From G963663495 sp963663495 (lineage in GTDB: Bacteria > Bacteroidota > Rhodothermia > Rhodothermales > Bin80): a stretch of 64,000 bases of DNA. The first letter of the stretch is position 1. Every line of letters begins with the position of its first letter. The stretch is from NCBI GenBank assembly GCA_963663495.1, contig OY760427.1, positions 1,426,001 through 1,490,000 of the forward strand, in the 5' to 3' direction. Below, piece by piece: positions 46,793 through 55,752 of the stretch. The translations under genes were made by a program, and so were the position numbers. The notes beneath the pieces were generated by a model. That model saw nothing but the letters and a program-made list of their open reading frames with translations, was not told the DNA's origin and searched no databases.

Positions 46793-47768
46793 GCAACGCT
46801 TCCTGCCCACCATGCAGGCGCCGAAACGCTTCGGCTCCGGCAGAAAGAGGTAGGATTTCACTCACAAGCGGGCGGGGGTTGACTGCGCCTGTAGACACCA
46901 GGTGCAGTGCGTCAGCGAAGGCACCACCACTTGCGTACGTACCGATGAGGGACCATTCCTGGGCAACGATACCTTGAACATCAATGGACACTTCCGGCGT
47001 CAGGTTGCCAACGAGTACAGTGCGTCCGCCGCGGCAAAGAGCTCCAACCGCAGCACGCAACGTACTCCCGATCCCGACAGCCTCAAAGCTCAAGTCCGCA
47101 CTGGTATCTTCGGGTACTTTCGTTGCGGTATGGTGCGCGCCCATTTCTGCAGCAATCCGCAGGCGATCCGGGTTGATGTCAACCACCGTAACGGCGCTCG
47201 CCCCCACCATCAGGCAGACCTGCAGTATCAGGAGCCCGATGGTCCCCGCGCCAATGACTACTACGCTTTCACCCTGATGCAGGTAGCCCCGGCGTACAGC
47301 GTGCAGAGCGATGGAGACCGGCTCCAACAGCGCGGCGTCGGTGAACGTTATGGAGTCGGGGATGAGGTGGAGGGTCCACCATGGAAGCGCCACAAGCTCT
47401 GCCATCGCTCCCTGGCGCTTCATGCCGGGTACGCTGACACCTAGCACCTCGCGGTTTGCGCAAAGATGAAACTGCCCTGCACCACAGGCTGCACACTGAC
47501 GGCAGAACACGGTAGAATCAAAGCAGACGGGTGCGCCAGTCTCAATCAAGGCAACCTCGGATCCCACTGCCTCAACAATCCCTGACGCCTCATGGCCCAT
47601 AACGAGCGGAGGCAGGCGGCGCCCTGTGGTTCCGGTATAACCATGGACATCAGAGCCACAAATTCCTACCGACTTTATTCGCACAACGACCTCATGCGGG
47701 CCCGGGACCGGGTCGGGGATATTCTGTAGCGAGAGCTGGTACGGGCCCTCGTAAACGAGCGCTTTCAC
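46770..47768 (-). CDS. Zinc-dependent medium-chain alcohol/polyol dehydrogenase
   Basis: A protein of 332 residues. Catalytic zinc ligands are Cys37 (VGICGSDVHGY) and His59-Glu60 (MGHEASG). The structural zinc loop is CRQCAACGAGQFHLC, and the NAD-binding motif is VVIGAGTIGLLILQV. It is typical of sorbitol/threonine/galactitol-type dehydrogenases. The GTG at 47768 overlaps the IlvD stop as GTGA; a longer frame reaching 47885 runs through ilvD and is rejected. It is the last gene of the sugar-acid operon and may oxidise a sugar alcohol or deoxy-sugar acid. Confidence 0.88.
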   Translation of the reverse strand: MKALVYEGPYQLSLQNIPDPVPGPHEVVVRIKSVGICGSDVHGYTGTTGRRLPPLVMGHEASGIVEAVGSEVALIETGAPVCFDSTVFCRQCAACGAGQFHLCANREVLGVSVPGMKRQGAMAELVALPWWTLHLIPDSITFTDAALLEPVSIALHAVRRGYLHQGESVVVIGAGTIGLLILQVCLMVGASAVTVVDINPDRLRIAAEMGAHHTATKVPEDTSADLSFEAVGIGSTLRAAVGALCRGGRTVLVGNLTPEVSIDVQGIVAQEWSLIGTYASGGAFADALHLVSTGAVNPRPLVSEILPLSAGAEAFRRLHGGQEALLKVVLEP

Positions 47769-49456
47769 GTTGCGCGTACGTTCTCCTTGAATGCGTCCGT
47801 GACACATCCATGGCTTGCGGACGACACCGTGTGTGCATACCGCAAGAGGATGCCGTGTTGTGCCTTCAGCGGCGGGGCTTCCCATCGTTGGCGGCGCTGC
47901 ACGAGCTCGCTGTCGGCGATATCCACGGTCAACGTGTTGTTTTCCGCATCAATGGTGATGGGGTCGCCATCAATCAGCAATGCGAGGGCACCACCTACCT
48001 GCGCCTCGGGTGTGATATGACCTACTACGAAGCCATGCGTGCCGCCGGAGAAGCGTCCGTCAGTGATTAGAGCGACATCGTTTCCCAGACCAGCGCCGAC
48101 AATTGCGCCGGTCGGACGCAGCATTTCCGGCATCCCGGGGCCGCCACTCGGACCGCAGTACCGTATCACTATCACGTCACCCCGCTCAATGGCGCCGGAG
48201 AGAATGGCATCCATGGCCGCTTCCTCCGTATCAAACACGCGCGCCGTTCCGCAAAAGACCTCGCCTTCCTTTCCGGTAATCTTGGCTACCGCTCCTTCCT
48301 CTGCCAGGTTTCCGTACAGTATCTGAAGGTGCCCCGTAGCCTTGATGGGTTTACGGAGCGCCTGTACTACGTCCTGGCCATCCTTGAGGGGTGCTGCATC
48401 TGCAAGGTTTTCTGCCACGGTACTACCGGTTACGGTAATGCAGTCGCCGTGCAGCAGCCCTTCAGAGAGCAGCATTTTCATCACTCCCGGTACACCGCCA
48501 ACGTTGAACAGGTCCTCCATAACGTAGCGTCCGCTTGGCTTGAGGTCGGCAAGTAGCGGCGTGGTATCGCTCATAGCCTGAAAATCGCTAAGGGACAGCG
48601 GTACTGCGGCGCTTCTGGCCATCGCGATAAGGTGGAGCACCGCATTGGTTGAACCGCCGAGCACGAAAACGACACGGAGAGCGTTCTCAAACGCCTCGCG
48701 TGTCATAACATCCCTAGGTTTGAGATTGCGCTCAAGCAGCGCATAGATGCAAGCCCCGATACGGGCCATCTCGGCTTCCTTCTCGGTGCTCACAGCGGGG
48801 TAGGAAGAATCGTAGGGCAGTGTCATACCCAGTGCCTCAATGGCGGACGCCATCGTATTCGCGGTATACATGCCACCGCAGGCGCCGGCCCCCGGGCACG
48901 CATTGCGTGCGATTTCCCGAAACTCCGTGTCACTTATGGTGCAACGGGCTCGCTGCCCGGCGGCTTCAAATGCAGAAACGATATCAATTTTCCGGCCTCG
49001 CAGATGGCCAGGCTTGATCGTACCCCCGTAGACCATCAGTCCGGGCCGGTTCAGGCGCGCCAACCCCATGATGGATCCCGGCATGTTCTTGTCGCAGCCT
49101 GCTACGGCGATGACGCCGTCATACCACTGTGCGGAGGCCACGGTCTCAATAGATTCGGCAATGATGTCACGGGAAGGGAGGGAAAACCGCATTCCTGAGG
49201 AGCCCATGGAAATACCATCACTGACCCCAATCGTGTGATAAATCAGGCCCACCAGGTCATGGTCTTGTACGTCGGCTTTGATGCGTCGCGCCAAGCCGTT
49301 GAGATGCATGTTGCACGGGTTGCCTTCCCATCCCATACTAACGATTCCAACCTGCGGCTTCGCCAAGTCGTCCTCCGACAATCCGATGGCGTGCAGCATG
49401 GCGCGTGCCCCTCCTTGAAGAGGGTTTTGTGTGACCTTCCTGCTGTAGCGGTTCAA
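47765..49456 (-). CDS. ilvD: IlvD/Edd-family dehydratase
   Basis: A protein of 563 residues, full length for dihydroxy-acid dehydratases of the Bacteroidota type (NRYSRKVTQNPLQGGARAML). The three Fe-S cluster cysteines are present: EGNPCNMHL, AGCDKNMPGS and ACPGAGACGGMYTANTM. By sequence it is closest to true IlvD (2,3-dihydroxy-isovalerate dehydratase of branched-chain synthesis). Its neighbours (GntP permease, FAH hydrolase, SDR, ADH) instead suggest dehydration of a sugar acid; I cannot decide. The start is TTG at 49456, 16 bases after the permease stop. Its stop overlaps the next gene. Confidence 0.88.
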   Translation of the reverse strand: MNRYSRKVTQNPLQGGARAMLHAIGLSEDDLAKPQVGIVSMGWEGNPCNMHLNGLARRIKADVQDHDLVGLIYHTIGVSDGISMGSSGMRFSLPSRDIIAESIETVASAQWYDGVIAVAGCDKNMPGSIMGLARLNRPGLMVYGGTIKPGHLRGRKIDIVSAFEAAGQRARCTISDTEFREIARNACPGAGACGGMYTANTMASAIEALGMTLPYDSSYPAVSTEKEAEMARIGACIYALLERNLKPRDVMTREAFENALRVVFVLGGSTNAVLHLIAMARSAAVPLSLSDFQAMSDTTPLLADLKPSGRYVMEDLFNVGGVPGVMKMLLSEGLLHGDCITVTGSTVAENLADAAPLKDGQDVVQALRKPIKATGHLQILYGNLAEEGAVAKITGKEGEVFCGTARVFDTEEAAMDAILSGAIERGDVIVIRYCGPSGGPGMPEMLRPTGAIVGAGLGNDVALITDGRFSGGTHGFVVGHITPEAQVGGALALLIDGDPITIDAENNTLTVDIADSELVQRRQRWEAPPLKAQHGILLRYAHTVSSASHGCVTDAFKENVRAT

Positions 49457-49472
49457 TATGGGTTTGTTTCGC

Positions 49473-50840
49473 TTATGTGAGTGGCAAAATCAGGGCGAGG
49501 ATCACTGTGCATATGCCACCCGTGATGCCGAGGATGGCAAGCAGCGGGGTCCAGGACTTGAGCGTTTCAGTTTCCGTAAGCCCGCCCATCTTGGCATAAA
49601 TCCAAAATCCGCTGTCGTTCATCCAGGATCCTACAAGTGCGCCGCTACCTATAGCGGTGCCAAGGTATACGAGATTGAAACTCATAGATTCAGGGGTAAC
49701 GATAGTGGCGAGCATCGCGCTGGTCGTGATCATTGCGACCGTGGTAGATCCTTGGGCAAACTTGATCAGGCAGGCTACGCCAAAGCCCAGCCCCAGCATC
49801 AACAGGTCCGCTGAGGCATGCGTGTCGGCAAACAGCTCCTTGATCGCCGCACCAATCTGTGCTTCCTTCAGCATGGCGCCAAATGCGCCCCCGCCCGCCG
49901 TTATGAGGATGATAATGCCGCCACTCATCAGCGCTTGCTCAATGATATCGCCAAGCGCCTTCCGTGTGGGTTTCTGCATCTGGACGTAAAGCATTACCGA
50001 TGCGAGGCCGGCCAGAATAAGGGCCATATTCGGATTGCCGAGGATGGAAGTCCATGCGGCAACCATGGACCACCCTGACGCCGGACCTGCTGCAGTGGCG
50101 ATGGGGGAGATGATGGTATTCGCGGAAATCAGCAGCACCGGAAGTACAATAGGAAACAGTGACGCCCCAAGACTCGGCAGTCCTTGCTCCGGCAGCGCGA
50201 CCTCGTTCATGCCTGCAACATCACCGGCTTCTACCTTCATGCGTGCGTCAAGCCACCCCGCAAACATCACCCCCACTGCGGCGCATGGCAGGGCAATCAG
50301 GCCCCCAATCAGCATCATCGTGCCAATATCAATGCCGAGCGTGTCCGCAATCACAAGCGGGCCGGGCGTGGGCGGGACTAGACTGTGCGTCGCTGCTCCG
50401 CCGGCAGTAATGGCCATGATGTACTTCAGATAGCTATGCCCTCGCTGTCGGTACATGGAACGTGCCAGTGGAATCAGCAGATAAAAGACGGTGTCAAAGA
50501 AGACGGGAATGGACAGTACGAAGCCGCTGGCCGATAGCGCTGTCCCTCCCCGTTCTTGTCCGAGCATCCGCGTAAACCCCTGTACGATCCTGTCCGCTGC
50601 ACCGCTGCCCATCATGGTTACACCAATAATGGCAGCCATAGCAATGACGATGCCTATGTTGCCCGCAGTAGATCCAAAGGCGGTCGCAACCCTCGCGACG
50701 CGTTCCGACCAGGGGCCGGGAGCAAGGAGGCTCACTACGACCGCCGCTGTTATGAGCGCCAGAAAGGCGTTCACACGCAACACCACAATCATCCCGACAA
50801 CGATCAGGATGCTAAGGAATAGTATTAGTAATGGAGTCAC
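49473..50840 (-). CDS. GntP-family gluconate/sugar-acid permease
   Basis: A protein of 455 residues with about 12 hydrophobic segments. GntP-type blocks include GIVIAMAAIIGVTMMGSGAADRI, LVPPTPGPLVIADTLGIDIG and ITTSAMLATI. It would import gluconate-like sugar acids with protons through the inner membrane. GTG 50840 overlaps the stop of the FAH gene (GTGA). It stands in the centre of the operon and so probably feeds its enzymes. Confidence 0.88.
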   Translation of the reverse strand: MTPLLILFLSILIVVGMIVVLRVNAFLALITAAVVVSLLAPGPWSERVARVATAFGSTAGNIGIVIAMAAIIGVTMMGSGAADRIVQGFTRMLGQERGGTALSASGFVLSIPVFFDTVFYLLIPLARSMYRQRGHSYLKYIMAITAGGAATHSLVPPTPGPLVIADTLGIDIGTMMLIGGLIALPCAAVGVMFAGWLDARMKVEAGDVAGMNEVALPEQGLPSLGASLFPIVLPVLLISANTIISPIATAAGPASGWSMVAAWTSILGNPNMALILAGLASVMLYVQMQKPTRKALGDIIEQALMSGGIIILITAGGGAFGAMLKEAQIGAAIKELFADTHASADLLMLGLGFGVACLIKFAQGSTTVAMITTSAMLATIVTPESMSFNLVYLGTAIGSGALVGSWMNDSGFWIYAKMGGLTETETLKSWTPLLAILGITGGICTVILALILPLT

Positions 50841-51697
50841 AGAGTGGTGGACAAGTATTGGGCCCGCGCAATCTGGCGTTGATTGCCCAGGCCTTCAATA
50901 CCCAATTCGACGATATCCCCGGGTTGCAGATAGCGCGGTGGCTTCAGCCCCAGGCCTACCCCCGCAGGCGTACCCGTAGAAACAACATCTCCCGGCAGGA
51001 GAGTCATGAATTGGCTGATATAGCTGATAATAAAATGTACACCGAAGATGAAGTTGCTGGTGGATCCATCCTGCATAATGCGTCCGTTGACGGAAAGCCA
51101 CAGGCGCAGGTTGTTCGGGTTGCTGACGGCGTCACGCGGGACCAGAAACGGTCCCAATGGCGCGAACGTGTCGGCGCTCTTGCCTTTGACCCACTGGCCT
51201 CCCCGTTCAATCTGGAAGGCGCGCTCGCTGTAGTCGTTATGGACAAGATAGCCTGCAATGTGGTTTGGTGCCGATTGTCGGGTAACTCGTGATGCTCTCT
51301 GGCTTATCACCACCGCCAGCTCTACCTCCCAGTCTGTCTTTTCCCCGGGAAGCACGACATCGTCGTAGGGCCCACACACTGCGGAACTGGCCTTGAAAAA
51401 CAGTACAGGTTCGTCCGGTGGGCGCAGTCCGCTCTCCCGCGCGTGGTCGGCATAGTTCAATCCAACACACACGATCTTGGATGGCCGCATAATTGGTGGA
51501 CCCATGCGTGCGGCATCCGGTACCTTCGGAAGGTTGGGATGCTGCTCAACCCACGCGGCAAGGCGCGCCATGCCGCCCGAGGAAAAGAAGTCTTCGTCAT
51601 AGTCCTGGCCAAAGGCACGGGTATCAAGCCGCGAGCCATCGGGCATTGCGACGCCGGGGTTCTCAGAGCCCGGAGGGCCAAACCGAATCAGGTTCAT
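50837..51697 (-). CDS. FAH-family hydrolase, likely 2,4-diketo-3-deoxy-sugar-acid hydrolase
   Basis: A protein of 286 residues. The C-terminal FAH domain (about 70-280) has KIVCVGLNYADHARESG, the metal-binding acidic cluster in DWEVELAVVI, GYLVHNDYSERAFQ, and GDVVSTGTPAGVGLGLKPPR. Together with the SDR directly upstream (one-base gap) it matches the last steps of oxidative L-fuconate or L-rhamnonate degradation, giving pyruvate and a hydroxy acid. The exact substrate is inferred. Confidence 0.85.
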   Translation of the reverse strand: MNLIRFGPPGSENPGVAMPDGSRLDTRAFGQDYDEDFFSSGGMARLAAWVEQHPNLPKVPDAARMGPPIMRPSKIVCVGLNYADHARESGLRPPDEPVLFFKASSAVCGPYDDVVLPGEKTDWEVELAVVISQRASRVTRQSAPNHIAGYLVHNDYSERAFQIERGGQWVKGKSADTFAPLGPFLVPRDAVSNPNNLRLWLSVNGRIMQDGSTSNFIFGVHFIISYISQFMTLLPGDVVSTGTPAGVGLGLKPPRYLQPGDIVELGIEGLGNQRQIARAQYLSTTL

Positions 51698-51698
51698 G

Positions 51699-52475
51699 TT
51701 AAGGCTTAAGTGTCATAAAGCCGCCATCAATGGGAAGCGTGGCTCCAGTGATGAACCGCGCCTCGTCGGAGGCAAGATAGTGTACGAGCGCGGCTACTTC
51801 CTCGGCAGTACCCATGCGACCGACGGGTTGAGTCTTGCTCAGTGTACGAAACATCTCCTGTTCGCGGCCAGGATAGTGGCGCGCAAGGTATTCGTCAACG
51901 AATGGTGTATGCACGCGCGCCGGTGCGATACAGTTGCACCGGATACCTGCCGAGAGGCCATCAACAGCTACGGAGCGCGTCATGGCGCTGACTGCGCCCT
52001 TGCTCATGGAGTAGGCGAAACGCATGGGTATCCCAGTGTCGGACGCTACGGACGCAAGGTTTATGATGCAGCCACCACCCTGCTGCTCCATAAACGGCAG
52101 TACTGCTTTTATGCCGTGGAAGACACCCTTAATGTTAACGTTGGTCACCTTCGCAAATTCCTGCTCCGTGGTGGTAGCGACCGAACCGACGTGAGCAATG
52201 GCAGCATTGTTGACCAACGTGTCTACGGATCCTAAGGCGTCAAACACACAGGCCATAACTGCCTCCACGGCTCCGTAATCCGTAATATCGCAGTACCATG
52301 CCCTGCACTGGCCGCCTTCCTGCCTGATCGCGTTCTGCTCACGCTCAGCGGCTTGGAAGTTGATATCCAGAAGCGCGATGGAGCCGCCTGCGCGTGCGAG
52401 TCTGCGGCAGACTGCTGCGCCGATACCGCGGGCGCCACCAGTCACAACGACCACCTTGTTGCTAAGGTCAAACAC
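51699..52475 (-). CDS. SDR dehydrogenase, likely 2-keto-3-deoxy-sugar-acid dehydrogenase
   Basis: A protein of 258 residues with TGGARGIG (NAD binding), NNAA, and catalytic Ser142, Tyr155 and Lys159 (YSMSKGAV), all intact. C-terminal PIDGGFMTLKP is usual in the family. It starts at GTG 52475 and is the first gene of a five-gene minus-strand operon with FAH, GntP, IlvD and ADH. The pairing with the FAH gene suggests oxidation of 2-keto-3-deoxy-fuconate or rhamnonate. Confidence 0.86.
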   Translation of the reverse strand: MFDLSNKVVVVTGGARGIGAAVCRRLARAGGSIALLDINFQAAEREQNAIRQEGGQCRAWYCDITDYGAVEAVMACVFDALGSVDTLVNNAAIAHVGSVATTTEQEFAKVTNVNIKGVFHGIKAVLPFMEQQGGGCIINLASVASDTGIPMRFAYSMSKGAVSAMTRSVAVDGLSAGIRCNCIAPARVHTPFVDEYLARHYPGREQEMFRTLSKTQPVGRMGTAEEVAALVHYLASDEARFITGATLPIDGGFMTLKP

Positions 52476-52534
52476 CGATCCGGAATTTTCCTACCCAGTG
52501 CAAGATAATCCACGCGACTCACGTCGTGCCACCG

Positions 52535-54022
52535 TCAGCGTCTGGACAGCCGGATACCAAACACGATAATCCCGATCACAAGACCCAGGATTAGCAACAC
52601 CAGCAACAGAGTACCGATGACGCTTGCCTGCTGCTCCAACTGAATGGTCACAGTCTTGTCCTCTCCCTCAATCGGTTGGTCATCTGAAAGGGAAGAGGTG
52701 CGAACGCGTACTTCGTATCTCCCGGGAGCGATGTCGCGCGGAGGCGAAAAGGAGAGGTTGATGCGGCGTTCCTCATTGATGGCGAGGGTATTAACGTAGG
52801 CGGGGGTGATGGTGTCAGACCAGTTTAATGGCATATCTGCTTCTATGCGCACATTATCTAACCGGCGAGTGCCTTCGTTGACCAGCTCAATGGCTACATT
52901 GACGCTGTCGTCACGCCGTATGGAGTGGAAGAGCTGCGGAGCGCGTACCAGCAGCTCTCCGATACCACGAGGCACCAGTTCCAGCCGCACATGGCCAATG
53001 CCCAGGGCGGCAATCTCCGCAGATGTTAACGACCGGTCGCGGAGCGGGCCTATTTCTTCTACACGCTCCCGAGGGATAGCCACGGCATAAAAAATTAGCG
53101 GCTCGTCGGTCGTCACCCCATCCGTTGGCCTCTCCGGCAAAAAGACGCGCAGCGCCGCATTCCGCGTGTTAACCCCTTCAGTAAAGCGGAATTGGCTCAG
53201 TCTGTTGTTGGATTCCGTGTCAAGAAAATAGCGTGTGACTTCGGCGGGCAACCCGGCAACTTCAAGCTTGAACGTATTGGAAATGCCGCTGAACAGTTCC
53301 AATGTCATGGCGAAATCCGTGGACCCGCCAAGCTCTACTTCCTGGGAGAACTGCTCAGCCTCAATCGCCGCGATATTGATAGAAGCATCTTTCTGCAAGA
53401 ATATCTTTCGGCTCTGCTGCGAACCGTTCCCGTACAGCACGCTAACCGTTACGGCATCCTGGTCCTGCAGCAGCCCGAACTCCAGCGTCACCGGTTCCCC
53501 GCTTCGCAGCAAGTCAATCTTATGTTCGTAGGGTTCACTGATTATGGCGTTTTCATCGTTCAGCAGCGATACGTATACATTGTTGATGACATCCGGCTGG
53601 AGCGAACGGAACAGCTCGTCGTCAATGCCGATGAGCTTTTGAAACTCCGCCGTTCCACCTGTGGAGTTTTCGAGTGTCAGCCTGACCCGCTTGATGCCGC
53701 GTGCATCCTGATACTTTACTGCGCTGGCGATTACGGTGTACTGTTGCTCAAAAAGTACGGCGAGGAGGGACTGCTGGAAGTTGACTTCTGCGTCGGCGAA
53801 GACGCTGCTCACGCGGTCGTATTCTTGGCGTGATATTAGGCGCTTATCGTAGAGCTCGGCTATGCGATCGTAATCCTCGCGCGCTGTTTCGTACATCTCG
53901 TGCGCCCGCTTAAGGCCAAGCAACGGGTAGGTATCGTCACGCTGATTGAAGAATGTCCCGGACTGCGCGAAGGTCGGCAGAACTACCGCCGTAATCAGGA
54001 CATATGGCAGGAGGCGTAGCAT
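52535..54022 (-). CDS. Signal-peptide protein with NEW3-like domains and C-terminal membrane anchor
   Basis: A protein of 495 residues. The signal peptide is MLRLLPYVLITAVVLPTFAQ. A helical segment (about 35-95) comes before beta-rich regions. VNVAIELVNEGTRRLDNVRI, then LNWSDTITP and INLSFSPPRDIAPGRYEVRV matches the NEW3/COG1470 type of Ig-like fold. One membrane helix at 466-490 (SVIGTLLLVLLILGLVIGIIVFG) is followed by RLSRR. Such proteins often neighbour ABC exporters, but none is here. It lies 60 bases upstream of the sugar-acid operon. Function unknown. Confidence 0.72.
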   Translation of the reverse strand: MLRLLPYVLITAVVLPTFAQSGTFFNQRDDTYPLLGLKRAHEMYETAREDYDRIAELYDKRLISRQEYDRVSSVFADAEVNFQQSLLAVLFEQQYTVIASAVKYQDARGIKRVRLTLENSTGGTAEFQKLIGIDDELFRSLQPDVINNVYVSLLNDENAIISEPYEHKIDLLRSGEPVTLEFGLLQDQDAVTVSVLYGNGSQQSRKIFLQKDASINIAAIEAEQFSQEVELGGSTDFAMTLELFSGISNTFKLEVAGLPAEVTRYFLDTESNNRLSQFRFTEGVNTRNAALRVFLPERPTDGVTTDEPLIFYAVAIPRERVEEIGPLRDRSLTSAEIAALGIGHVRLELVPRGIGELLVRAPQLFHSIRRDDSVNVAIELVNEGTRRLDNVRIEADMPLNWSDTITPAYVNTLAINEERRINLSFSPPRDIAPGRYEVRVRTSSLSDDQPIEGEDKTVTIQLEQQASVIGTLLLVLLILGLVIGIIVFGIRLSRR

Positions 54023-54409
54023 CAGTCGTTAGCACTGTGTAAGGGAATTAAAGGGCAACGTGAAACACTGCAACTAGCCTTGTTCTCCCATTTCCGCAAC
54101 ATATAGCGCGGGCATACACACACCGTTGCGCACGCATTGAGCGCAGCAGAATAACGGCTGAACTCTCCCGGCATCTGTTCTGGCTGCGTATCCAGGTGGC
54201 CGGGCGCTACCGGAAAACATACGGGGAAACCCGCAAGACGCGATCCGCCTTCAAGCTGTGCAGATGGTTGGCAACGCCCCGATAGGGTGAACGTACGCCG
54301 CAGTACCCGGTGAGGTACCATCGCTTTCCGCATCGGGCGAGCGTGCCAAAAAACCTTTAACAACAAGAAGGCGGGAAGGAAGGGAGGCAGGAACGGTGGG
54401 CTGCGGAGG
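54023..54409. other. No gene recognised
   Basis: These 390 bases downstream of a possible decayed gene hold only frames with odd composition. Part of this stretch (54290-54409) belongs to the segment also found at 19600-19760 in reverse. Confidence 0.4.
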
Positions 54410-54733
54410 ATGAAGAAGACGGCCAGCTCCGTGGAGCTTGAGGGTAGTACGCCCCGGAAAGCCGGGCGGTACTGGTCCGTACAGGTAACGGGAGTCGGGA
54501 AGCCGCGCTTCAAGGACTGGCGGAGCGTATTGGACGGCAGCATTGTTGCTAAGCAGGTCCGCATTATACAGCATCCTCCGGGTACCGGATTCAACGCCCG
54601 GCCCGTTCCATGCTCTGCGGTACCCATCGTGGAGGAGTCCAGGGGTGCCGTGGAGGTTGATGCTAGTGTCAAGGCTATCGCCTCGCTGTCCAACGGTGCA
54701 CAGGATGATCCGATAGCCATATCCGACCGGTAG
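54410..54733 (+). pseudogene. Unrecognised ORF, paralogous to the decayed segment at 19480-19900
   Basis: A 107-codon frame: GRYWSVQVTGVGKPRFKDWR, then SVLDGSIVAKQVRIIQHPPG. The homologous block at 19.5 kb keeps GRYWS-QV-GVGK and LDGS-V--QVRI. No family was recognised. The start is arbitrary, and homology extends upstream of it in another frame, so it is probably a fragment. Confidence 0.35.
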
Positions 54734-54829
54734 GCCAGGAGGTGTCAGCGAAAGATATCATGTGCCAAACGCGGTAGTATGGTACAGAGGGAATAGAGGC
54801 ATCACTGGCGTGTGCGAAATGTCGCACAC

Positions 54830-55200
54830 AATTGTGGCGACACATTGCGGCGCACGCTGTCACCACCGGCAATGTTAAACATCGCCCCGCCAACTTGAAT
54901 CTGAAGGGCTTGATGGCTGGGGTAGGGGCGCGTAAGCGCGGGTTGAACCGTGCAGTACAGTCTCTGTCGCTTGGCCACTTCACGCACCAGCTTGCCTGCA
55001 AGGCTGAAAGTGCTGGGGGTGAGTGGGTAAAGGTGACTTAGGCAAAACAAGTACCTGCTTTGGGTTACCGGGAGCCATAACCATGCTTGTTGTTCGCACG
55101 TATTATAGCCTGCTCTGCAGTGTTGTTCTTGATCGGGATGTACATGCGGCGAGGAATACCCGTTTGAAGCCACCGGGTCCTTTAAGCAGGGCTGGAGGCT
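54830..55200 (+). pseudogene. Degenerate IS200/IS605-type TnpB, C-terminal part, different subfamily
   Basis: The reading NLNLKGLMAGVGARKRGLNR, then SLGHFTHQLACKAESAGGEW and (after a stop and frame change) CSVVLDRDVHAARNTRLKPP matches the RuvC-II-to-III region and zinc-finger end of TnpB proteins. Here the RuvC-III Asp is in LDRDVHAARN. It differs clearly from the TnpB at 23573 and is inactive. Confidence 0.55.
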
Positions 55201-55752
55201 CTGCGCACCGGGCGGACGCGGTATGCCGCGTGCTTGGCAACGGAGCGTTGTACCTGAGCTTAGCTTGGCCACGATGCAGGATCGTAAGTAGGTGGTTTCA
55301 CCTCGTTATATACAGATCAACGCCTGCGCTCGGACATTGTTGTGTTCTGTGGGTAATGTGGCGGAAGTACGCAGATCGTGCCGTGTATTGGGGCAGTACA
55401 ACGCGTTTCATACATCCTTCCCGGTAACGTCCGGCGCTGGTCTGTTTCGTAGGTGCGGGTGGGGAGAGTGCCTGACGTGTGAAATATGTTTCGGTTCGGA
55501 TGGGTGGCATCGGTGTACATGGCGTGATCTACGATCACTGCCAATTGTTGTGTATCGTATCATTACGGGTAGCGTATATTTCCTAGGGTATGGCAACGTT
55601 CTTCCCGGCGATTGGGGCGCGCATTTGGCGGTATTCGTGTCAGGTTTTGTCTGACTGCCTTGGGCGGCCCGTAGCTTTGGAAGGAAGAGAACCTTTCGAA
55701 CTGGCAGATGGCACTTGGTGTGCTGAACAAACGTAGAATAGGGTAGAATAGC
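55201..55752. other. Upstream region of VPS10-like gene 2, no gene recognised
   Basis: About 550 bases of overlapping short frames in both strands with no recognised domain. It presumably includes the promoter of the gene at 55753; no clear -35/-10 pair was identified. Confidence 0.4.

Noticed and set aside
46770..47885. Longer 371-codon version of the alcohol dehydrogenase
   Set aside because: The extra 39 codons overlap ilvD and lack family similarity; the GTG at the GTGA overlap fits better.
54022..54720. 232-codon minus-strand frame
   Set aside because: Odd composition, no domain, and it is antisense to a frame that shows homology to 19.5 kb.
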